This document shows, one piece after another, positions 36,733 through 43,102 of a stretch of DNA of 64,000 nt; position 1 is the stretch's first letter, and every line of letters starts with the position of its first letter. The position numbers and the translations under genes are program-made. The notes below the pieces were generated by a model, which saw only the letters and a list, made by a program, of their open reading frames with translations, did not search any database and was not told the DNA's origin. The DNA comes from Microthrix sp041394405 (GTDB lineage Bacteria; Actinomycetota; Acidimicrobiia; Acidimicrobiales; Microtrichaceae), in assembly GCA_041394405.1 (NCBI GenBank), contig JAWKIF010000017.1, positions 1 to 64,000 of the forward strand. Reading direction: 5' to 3'.

Positions 36733-38286
36733 ATGCGCATTGCCCAATGGGTCTCCTCCGAGGACCATGAGAGCGGCCCGTCGGGCTGGTGGGTGTACTT
36801 CGGGCTCTTCGCGGTCTGCGGCTTGGTGTGGATGCTGGCCAATCCCCTGATGACCGGCCCGGACGAACTGTTCCAGGCGCGGCGGGCCGCAGCGGTGGCA
36901 CGCGGGGAGTTCACGGGTGAGGAGGGCCCCCAGGCGCCGCTCCTCGTGGAGGTGCAAGCCCCCGAGGCGTACCTGACCGGCGACGAGGTGGCGCGTTGCT
37001 TCTACGGGGAACCCGTGCCGAACGCGCCGGTCGACCCCATCTCGCTGTTCCGCTCCAGCTGCCCGAAATTCCAGGGCGGCGACACCTTGGTCGCCGTGTC
37101 CACCGGTCAATACCGCGGCCAGCCGTTCTATTACTGGCTGGCCGGGTTGCCGACCCTGTTGTCCCCCGGGGCGCTGGGCGCCTACGCCATGCGGGCCGTC
37201 GGGGTTGCCCTCTCGGCGGCGTTGCTGGCCTCGGCCGCCGTGTCCGTTGGCCGGTCAGCGTCGCCCACCCTGGCCGGGCTCGGACTGCTTGGGGCCGTCG
37301 CCCCGGGCGTGCTGTACCTGGCGGCGTCCACCAACCCCAGCTCGGTGGAGATCGCCGCTGCGCTCAGCGCATGGGCCACCGGTGCCCTCCTGGTTCAACC
37401 CCGCAGCGACATCGGCGCTCGGGAGGTGGCCAGGTTCGGCGTGGCCATGGTCGTGTTGGTGGCGGTGCGCGGCCTCGGGCCGTTGTTCGGCGCCTCGGTG
37501 GTGGTCGCACTTGGCGTCGTCGCAGGGCCGCAGCGCAGTCGGCAGTTGATCGGCCGGCGCGACGTGCAGGCCTGGGCGGCGGCGACGGCGCTGGCAACGC
37601 TGGCGTCGATCGCGTGGCTCCGGATGATCCAGGATCAGTTCCCGCTTCCCAGCCGACCGGGTTCGGGGCTGGCGACCGCCGTCAGCTACCTGCCGTGGTA
37701 TCTCCACCAGTCGGTGGGGGTGTTTGGGCAGAACGACAGCGCGGTGCCCGCTCAGGCCGCCTGGCTCTACGTGCTCGTCGTCGCCGGAGTGGCGGCGGTC
37801 GGGCTGGCGCGCTCGCCGACGAGGACCGCCGCTGTGGCGGCTGCGACGCTGCTGGCGGGCATCGCCCTCTCGCTCACCGCCGAAGGCCTCAGCCTGCCAC
37901 CCATCGGCTTCTTCTGGCAGGGGCGCTACGCACTGCCCCTGCTGTTGGGGGGCGTGGTGCTGGCCACCTGCCGGGCCCGGCCTCGGTCAACGACGGCGAG
38001 CGACGACCCGGTGGCGCCCTGGGACACCGCCGACCTGTTGGCGCGCCCCGAGACCGGCCGCTTCGTGGTTCGGGCGACCCTGCTCGTGATGGTGGTGGTG
38101 CATGGAGTCGCCTTTGTGTCGGCGGCCCGACACCACGCAGCCAAGGGCGGCGGCCCGCAGGCGATTCTCAGCGCCCTCACCGCCCCCCGCTGGGCCCCAC
38201 CCGTGCCGTTCTGGATCCTGCTGATCGTTTACCTTGCGGCGCTCGTCGGCGTCGCTCGACGCCTCACCGCCCGAACCGGGGACTGA
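36733..38286 (+). CDS. DUF2142-like polytopic membrane protein
   Basis: The product has 517 residues and about ten to twelve membrane helices, beginning with YFGLFAVCGLVWMLANPLMTGPDELFQARRAAAVARGEF. This N-terminal pattern (a P-x-D-E after the first helix, then an H/Q-xxRA element) is that of DUF2142, a family with GT-C-like topology found near wall-polysaccharide genes. GQPFYYWLAGLP near residue 135 and FFWQGRYALPLL near 395 (family QGRYxLP) strengthen the match. It is the only plus-strand gene inside the ribosomal/RNA polymerase block, and its stop codon is embedded in the following hairpin. Confidence 0.75.
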   Translation: MRIAQWVSSEDHESGPSGWWVYFGLFAVCGLVWMLANPLMTGPDELFQARRAAAVARGEFTGEEGPQAPLLVEVQAPEAYLTGDEVARCFYGEPVPNAPVDPISLFRSSCPKFQGGDTLVAVSTGQYRGQPFYYWLAGLPTLLSPGALGAYAMRAVGVALSAALLASAAVSVGRSASPTLAGLGLLGAVAPGVLYLAASTNPSSVEIAAALSAWATGALLVQPRSDIGAREVARFGVAMVVLVAVRGLGPLFGASVVVALGVVAGPQRSRQLIGRRDVQAWAAATALATLASIAWLRMIQDQFPLPSRPGSGLATAVSYLPWYLHQSVGVFGQNDSAVPAQAAWLYVLVVAGVAAVGLARSPTRTAAVAAATLLAGIALSLTAEGLSLPPIGFFWQGRYALPLLLGGVVLATCRARPRSTTASDDPVAPWDTADLLARPETGRFVVRATLLVMVVVHGVAFVSAARHHAAKGGGPQAILSALTAPRWAPPVPFWILLIVYLAALVGVARRLTARTGD

Positions 38287-38317
38287 TCACGGGGCCAGGG
38301 CCCCGTGATCAGTCCCC
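38278..38317. terminator. Strong bidirectional hairpin between DUF2142 gene and rplL
   Basis: The two 19-nt arms, 38278-38296 and 38299-38317, are perfect complements with only AG between them. The TGA stop of the membrane-protein gene (38284-38286) lies inside the left arm. The hairpin sits about 100 nt downstream of the rplL stop. Two convergent transcription units end here, so it probably insulates both. It has no U-tract. Confidence 0.75.
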
Positions 38318-38419
38318 ACTTCCGGTCGGTGGCGCCCGCGCCCACTGCCACACGGCTGAACGCCTGTCGGCTCATCGCGAGGCCGCCCACCCGACCCAGC
38401 GACTCGCCGATACCGAGAA

Positions 38420-38797
38420 CTACTTGATCTCGACCGTGGCGCCTGCGCCCTCCAAGGCCTCCTTGGCCTTCTCGGCCTCGTCCTTGGGCACGCCTTCCAA
38501 GACGGGCTTCGGGGCGGCCTCGACCAGATCCTTGGCCTCCTTGAGGCCCAGGCTCGTGAGCCCACGCACCTCCTTGATGACCTGGATCTTCTTGTCGCCG
38601 GCGCCGGTCAGCACGACGTCGAAGTCGTCCTTCTCCTCCTCGGCCTCGCCGCCGCCACCGGCGGCCACGGCGGCCACGGCGGCTGCGGGGGCCGCAGCGG
38701 TCACCTCGAAGCGCTCCTCGATGGCCTTGACCAGCTCGTAGGCCTCGACCAGCGACAGGCTCGAGATCTCTTCCAGGATGTCGTCAACTTTGCTCAT
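38420..38797 (-). CDS. rplL: 50S ribosomal protein L7/L12
   Basis: The product has 125 residues and the standard domain plan: N-terminal dimerisation helices (VDDILEEISSLSLVEAYELVKAIEERF), an Ala/Gly-rich hinge (residues ~34-52), and a C-terminal domain DFDVVLTGAGDKKIQVIKEVRGLTSLGLKEAKDLVEAAPKPV with the factor-binding helix. It starts 3 nt after the rplJ stop, so it is translationally coupled to L10, its ribosomal partner. Confidence 0.97.
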   Translation of the reverse strand: MSKVDDILEEISSLSLVEAYELVKAIEERFEVTAAAPAAAVAAVAAGGGGEAEEEKDDFDVVLTGAGDKKIQVIKEVRGLTSLGLKEAKDLVEAAPKPVLEGVPKDEAEKAKEALEGAGATVEIK

Positions 38798-38799
38798 GT

Positions 38800-39540
38800 T
38801 CAGCTCTCCTCAGTGCTTTCCGCCGGTGCGGCGGGGGGTTCTTCAGTGGTGTCGTCGCCAGAGGCGGGTGCCTCGTCGGATGTGGACTCGGCGGGTGCCT
38901 CGTCGGTGATGGGCTCCGTCGGAGCCTCGTCTGCGGGCGCATCGTCTGCTGCCTCGGCCGGCGCCGCAGCGCCGTCGTCGGCGAACGCGCCAGCATCGAT
39001 GGCCGCCTGCAGCGCATAGGCCAGCGACCGGTGGGTGCCACCGATGCCGCCCGCCAGGCCACGGGCGACGCCCGAGATGCCTCCAGCCATCTTGGAGTAG
39101 ATCTCCGGGCCGGATGGAAGGTCGGCGAGCCCCTTGACGCCTGCGGCATCAAGAATGTCGCCGGCCATGACGCCGCCCTTGAGCACCAGCAGCGGCTGGG
39201 TCTTGGCGAATTCGGTGAGCGCCTTTGCCGCCGAACCGACGTCGCTGGCCACAAAGGCCATGGCGGTCGGTCCGACCAACAGTTCGGCCAGGTCCCAGTC
39301 GAGTTCCTCGGCTGCCCGACGCACCAGGGTGTTCTTGTACACCTTGTAGGTGGCGCCGGCCTCGGTCAGCGACTTTCGCAGTGCCTGAAGGTCCTTGACG
39401 GACAGCCCGCGATACTCGGTGAGGATCACAGCCTCTGCCCCGCTCATGGCCTCCTTCACCTCGGCCACCACGGCAACCTTGTCGGGCCTGGGCGGCTTGG
39501 CATCGGCTTCGGATGCGTTGGTCGTTTGGTCATCTACCAC
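38800..39540 (-). CDS. rplJ: 50S ribosomal protein L10, with acidic C-terminal extension
   Basis: The product has 246 residues from the GTG at 39540, preceded by AAAGGAGG at 7 nt; a longer frame to 39831 runs through the leader and is rejected. The core is typical: VAEVKEAMSGAEAVILTEYRGLSVKDLQALRKSL, YKVYKNTLVRRA, and GVARGLAGGIGGTHRSLAYALQAAID at the L12-binding helix. After about residue 185 it continues with a ~60-residue tail rich in Ala, Asp, Glu, Pro, Ser and Thr that ordinary L10 lacks. L10 anchors the L7/L12 stalk, and its gene is normally autoregulated through the leader. Confidence 0.95.
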   Translation of the reverse strand: MVDDQTTNASEADAKPPRPDKVAVVAEVKEAMSGAEAVILTEYRGLSVKDLQALRKSLTEAGATYKVYKNTLVRRAAEELDWDLAELLVGPTAMAFVASDVGSAAKALTEFAKTQPLLVLKGGVMAGDILDAAGVKGLADLPSGPEIYSKMAGGISGVARGLAGGIGGTHRSLAYALQAAIDAGAFADDGAAAPAEAADDAPADEAPTEPITDEAPAESTSDEAPASGDDTTEEPPAAPAESTEES

Positions 39541-39760
39541 GCTCACACCTCCTTTCGTTTGCTGGAGGGCCCATCGCGGGCCCCTTGGGTGGATGCCTCG
39601 AGGCGGATGCCCCAGGGCTGGAGAGATCTCCACCCGAAGCCGCGTGGTGACACGCGAAACGGGTGCCCGCAAGCGGACACCCGACAGGAGATGGCGACGC
39701 AGTGTGCGACACCGGTTACTGAGGAGTCCGCCTAGTCCGGCGAGCCGAGGCTCATTACGG
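39541..39760 (-). promoter_or_regulatory. Probable L10 leader of the rplJ-rplL mRNA
   Basis: The 347-nt gap between rplA and rplJ contains several hairpins on the minus strand. Positions 39661-39682 form a 10-bp stem (one G.U pair) around TT. Positions 39567-39583 form a GGGCCC/GGGCCC stem directly upstream of the rplJ ribosome-binding site and could block or attenuate. This position and layout match the L10 autoregulatory leader known in bacteria, but I have not matched the Rfam consensus. Confidence 0.5.
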
Positions 39761-39887
39761 ACGTCCGGCCGGGGCCGGTTGTCCACCGAAGGTCTGAGGC
39801 GATGTGATCTCGAGCGGTGAGCGTAGCCCACCCGGCGGGCCGATCCGAACCGGCACGCCGGGATCGGCCGTGCCAGCGACCGAACCG

Positions 39888-40583
39888 CTACTTGACGTCG
39901 AAGGAACCTGGGTCCAGACGGACCGAGGGGCCCATGGTGGAGGACAACGACACCTTCTTCAGGTACTTGCCCTTGGAGGACGCCGGCTTGGCTCGCACAA
40001 TCTCGCCCATGACGGCGGCGAGGTTGGCCTCCAGCGCGTCCTGCTCGAAGCTCACCTTGCCGATGGGCACGGCGACGTTGCCGTAGCGATCCGTGCGGTA
40101 CTCCACCTTCCCGCCCTTGAACTCGGCCACGGCCTTGCCGACATCGGCCGTGACCGTGCCGGTCTTGGGGTTGGGCATCAGGCCACGGGGGCCAAGTACG
40201 CGCCCCAACTTGCCCACGGTGGGCATCATGTCGGGGGTGGCGATGGTGAGGTCGAAGTCCATCATGCCGCCCTGGATCTGTTCGGCGAGGTCGTCGCCGC
40301 CCACGAAGTCGGCGCCGGCCTCGCGGGCCGCTTCGGCCTGTTCGCCCTCGGCGAACACCGCAACGCGCACGTCCTTGCCGGTACCCGACGGCAACGAAAC
40401 AGTGCCGCGCACCATCTGGTCGGCCTTGCGGGGATCAACGCCCAGTCGGCACACCAAGTCGACGCTCTCGTCGAAGTTCTTGGAGGCCAGCGACTTCACC
40501 AGCGCCAGCCCTTCGGAGGCGCCGTGATTCAACTCTCGGTCGTATCGACGGGCCGCGTCGCTGTACTTCTTGCCTTTCGCCAT
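39888..40583 (-). CDS. rplA: 50S ribosomal protein L1
   Basis: The product has 231 residues, starting MAKGKKYSDAARRYDRELNHGASEGLALVKSLASKNFDESVDLVCRLGVDPRKADQMVRGTVSLPSGTGK. The domain-II signature DFDLTIATPDMMPTVGKLGRVLGPRGLMPNPKTGTV is intact. The start is fixed by an ATG with GAGGGAG upstream. It lies downstream of rplK with 115 nt between; the canonical L1 translational operator would be near the rplK start but I could not confirm it. Confidence 0.97.
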   Translation of the reverse strand: MAKGKKYSDAARRYDRELNHGASEGLALVKSLASKNFDESVDLVCRLGVDPRKADQMVRGTVSLPSGTGKDVRVAVFAEGEQAEAAREAGADFVGGDDLAEQIQGGMMDFDLTIATPDMMPTVGKLGRVLGPRGLMPNPKTGTVTADVGKAVAEFKGGKVEYRTDRYGNVAVPIGKVSFEQDALEANLAAVMGEIVRAKPASSKGKYLKKVSLSSTMGPSVRLDPGSFDVK

Positions 40584-40698
40584 GATGGCTCCCTCTCGAT
40601 GGATGATGGTTTGGTGTCGCCCCGGGGCGAGGTGCTCCCCGCAGGTCGAAGTTGTTCGCGGTGGCGCGCACCGCATCTGGGCCGAAGCGGCCCGGCGA

Positions 40699-41310
40699 CT
40701 AGTCGTCGGACTCGGAGGTTTCGTCGTCGCCCGCGTCGTCGGCCAAGGCCTCCGCAGCGGCGGCAGCCAGGTCTTCCCCGGCGGGGGCCTCCTCGGCGGC
40801 GTGGAGCGCCTCGTTGGCGGCCATCATGGCCTCCTGCGCCTCCGCGTCAAGCAGCGGGGCCAGCGTCTCACCGGCCTGGTCCTCCCACAGCACGCGAATG
40901 CCCATGGACCGGGCGGTGCCGGCCACCTGCAGCTTGGCCTGTTCCAGGTCGTCGGTGTTCAGGTCGGGCAGCTTGGTCGTGGCGATCTCACCCAACTGAG
41001 CCTCGGTGATCTCGCCCACCGCACCCCGTCCGGGCAGCTGGCTGCCCTTCTCCAAGCCGGCGGCGGCGCGGATGAGCACCGCCGCTGGCGGAGTCTTCAG
41101 CACGAACGTGAACGAGCGATCCTCATAGATGGTGATCTCGACGGGCACGATGGTGCCGCGCTGGTTCTCGGTTTGGGCGTTGTAGGCCTTCGTGAAATCC
41201 ATGATCGCAATGCCGTGGGGGCCCAGGGCGGTGCCGACGGGCGGCGCAGGCGATGCCTGGCCGGCCGGGATCTGGATCTTGACGACGGCCGAGACCTTCT
41301 TCTTTGCCAT
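40699..41310 (-). CDS. rplK: 50S ribosomal protein L11, with acidic C-terminal extension
   Basis: The product has 203 residues against the usual ~142. The core runs KKVSAVVKIQIPAGQASPAPPVGTALGPHGIAIMDFTKAYNAQT through LQVAGTARSMGIRV, where L11 normally ends. Beyond it comes a ~60-residue tail that becomes progressively Ala/Glu/Asp-rich, ending DDAGDDETSESDD. The proline-rich N-terminal loop that binds stringent-response and release factors is normal. The tail parallels those on L10 and NusG in the same cluster. Confidence 0.96.
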   Translation of the reverse strand: MAKKKVSAVVKIQIPAGQASPAPPVGTALGPHGIAIMDFTKAYNAQTENQRGTIVPVEITIYEDRSFTFVLKTPPAAVLIRAAAGLEKGSQLPGRGAVGEITEAQLGEIATTKLPDLNTDDLEQAKLQVAGTARSMGIRVLWEDQAGETLAPLLDAEAQEAMMAANEALHAAEEAPAGEDLAAAAAEALADDAGDDETSESDD

Positions 41311-41432
41311 GGTGACTCTCTCGTGTGGGACTGGTGGTGCGACGACTGGACAGGCTGACCGGATGACTCCCGGCGGGCAGGCACAAGGAACCAGTGTGGG
41401 CCGAATCGACCCTCACCGGCAAGGTGGGGCGG

Positions 41433-42281
41433 CTACAGCTTGGCTACCTGGGAGAACTCAAGCTCGACGGGGGTCTCCCGCCCGAAGATGTTGACCAGCA
41501 CCTTCAGCTTCAACTGCTCGGCGTTGATCTCCACGATCTCGCCGGAGAAGTCGGCGAACGGGCCCTGCTTCACCCGAACCGTCTCGTTGATCTCGTACTC
41601 CATGCGGGGACGGGAACGCTTCGGGGCGTCATCATCGTCCTTCTTGACGTGGAGGAACTTCTCCACCTCGCGCTTGCGGAGCGCCGACGGCTTGTTGCCG
41701 GCACCGACGAAGCCGGTCACACCGGGCGTGTTGCGGATGACGTACCACGCATCATCGTTCAGACGGGTTCGCACCAGCAGGTAGCCGGGGAACATCTTCT
41801 TGGAGACCACCACCTTCTTGCCCTGACGGATCTCCGGCACGTCCTCCATGGGGATGACGACCTCGTAGATGCGGTTCTCCATGTTCATGGAGTGCGTGCG
41901 GGCCTCGAGGTTCTGCTTCACCTTGTTCTCGTACCCGGATTGGGTGTGCAGCACGAACCACTTGCCCGGCTTGTCGTATGGGCTGATCTCGGGCTCCGCG
42001 TCGGGCTCGGCGCCCTCTTTCAGCAGGGCCTCCTCGTCCAGCACCTCGGGGCCGTCCGCAGGCCCGGCGTCGCCCTCGGCAGCACCGCCCTCAGCAGCAC
42101 CGCCCTCGGCGGCGTCGGGCGCCTCGGTCTCGTCGGGCGCCTCGGCAACCCCGGTGTTCGGCGCGTCGGCACCGCTGTCCGGCTCTGGGGCGTCGCTCTC
42201 ACCCGCGGCGTCGTCGATGGTGGATGCCGCTACGGCGGTCTCCACGTCGGCGTCGTCAGTGGTGGGTTCGATGTCAGTCAT
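41433..42281 (-). CDS. nusG: Transcription termination/antitermination protein NusG, long acidic N-terminus
   Basis: The product has 282 residues from the ATG at 42281. The NGN domain begins KWFVLHTQSGYENKVKQNLEARTHS near residue 105 and includes KKMFPGYLLVRTRLNDDAWYVIRNTPGVTGFVG. The C-terminal KOW domain is ETVRVKQGPFADFSGEIVEINAEQLKLKVLVNIFGRETPVELEF. The first ~100 residues are acidic and Ala/Gly-rich, with short AAEGG repeats. Actinobacterial NusG often has such an extension, but this one is long. It acts with RNA polymerase and ribosomal S10; the neighbouring secE gene order is canonical. Confidence 0.96.
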   Translation of the reverse strand: MTDIEPTTDDADVETAVAASTIDDAAGESDAPEPDSGADAPNTGVAEAPDETEAPDAAEGGAAEGGAAEGDAGPADGPEVLDEEALLKEGAEPDAEPEISPYDKPGKWFVLHTQSGYENKVKQNLEARTHSMNMENRIYEVVIPMEDVPEIRQGKKVVVSKKMFPGYLLVRTRLNDDAWYVIRNTPGVTGFVGAGNKPSALRKREVEKFLHVKKDDDDAPKRSRPRMEYEINETVRVKQGPFADFSGEIVEINAEQLKLKVLVNIFGRETPVELEFSQVAKL

Positions 42282-42343
42282 GTGGGGTCCTGGCTGGGAT
42301 CGATGAATGAGTGCCAGCGGAGAAGACACCGCCGGCCTGGCGG

Positions 42344-42712
42344 TCAGCCGCCGGCGATGAGGGTCGATGCGGCGGCGATCAGGCCGGCTGCAGGCGTGGT
42401 CTCCACTCCGCTGTCGAAGAGGTAGTCCTGGACGACCTTGAGGAACACCCAATCCAGCGCCGTGACGAAGAGGGTGAGCACCACGATGGTGACCAGCACG
42501 ATGATGGAGTAGCGGGTGAGCTCCTCCTTCGTCGGCCAGGCCACCTTGCGCAGTTCGCTGCGTACCTCTTTGAAGAACTGCCCAGGGGAGGTTCGCTCCT
42601 CCTTGCGGACCGTTGCGGCGGGCTGGCGGCGATCCCGCGCGACAGGAGTGCCCTCGGCGTCCACCTGTCCTGCACGCTGCATAGCGCGCTTTTGTTCACG
42701 GTTCATTGCCAT
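42344..42712 (-). CDS. secE: Preprotein translocase subunit SecE
   Basis: The product has 122 residues from the ATG at 42712, with GAGGG upstream. A basic cytoplasmic N-terminus (EQKRAMQRAG...) leads to FFKEVRSELRKVAWPTKEELTRYSIIVLVTIVVLTLFVTALDWVFLKVV, the conserved SecE amphipathic helix and single membrane helix. It ends with a short Ala/Gly-rich tail. It heads the secE-nusG-rplK-rplA cluster. Confidence 0.93.
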   Translation of the reverse strand: MAMNREQKRAMQRAGQVDAEGTPVARDRRQPAATVRKEERTSPGQFFKEVRSELRKVAWPTKEELTRYSIIVLVTIVVLTLFVTALDWVFLKVVQDYLFDSGVETTPAAGLIAAASTLIAGG

Positions 42713-43102
42713 CGGTTCACCCTCAAGCGACTTCGGGGGTTGGTGCGGTCTGGTCGCGCTCGAACCTTGCGGGGCGGCACCGGGACAAAACCGCGGGCGC
42801 CCGTTTTCGAAACGGCTGTCGAGTGTACTCAACCCCACGCCGCCTGCACCTACCGGGCACCAGAACCCGTTGACGGCAACGGGCTCGGGCCCGGCCGCTC
42901 CCATCGCCACACCAGCGGGGTCCCGGGAGGCGCACCGGCTCGGTTCCGCTCCTTCGGGCAGGCAGACCGGCCCGAGGAGTACGCTCGACCATGGCCGAGC
43001 ACCCCATCGAAACCGCTCGAGTTCGGGCCGACACCGATCGGCTCCCCTCCGAGATCCGGCGCCCGGGCGACGCCCCGCGGGAACGGCCCACGCGCTAGGC
43101 CG
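42713..43102. promoter_or_regulatory. Divergent intergenic region, secE cluster / membrane pseudokinase gene
   Basis: This 390-nt gap separates the minus-strand secE cluster from the plus-strand membrane protein gene and must carry both promoters. I looked for a tRNA-Trp, which often precedes secE, and did not find one. A short plus-strand frame at 42991-43098 could encode 35 residues (MAEHPIETARVRADTD... ending in RPTR) and stops 4 nt before the next ATG. It may be a leader peptide, an alternative N-terminus lost by frameshift, or chance. Confidence 0.4.

Noticed and set aside
39541..39831. 97-residue N-terminal extension of L10
   Set aside because: It lies in the structured leader, and a strong AAAGGAGG precedes the GTG at 39540.
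42713..42990. Search for tRNA-Trp ahead of secE
   Set aside because: A GGTTCGAGC string occurs on the minus strand, but no cloverleaf or CCA anticodon can be formed.
42311..43102. Upstream extension of the pseudokinase/flippase reading frame
   Set aside because: It is antisense to secE and its promoter region. The composition is non-protein-like, and ATG 43103 fits the first membrane block.
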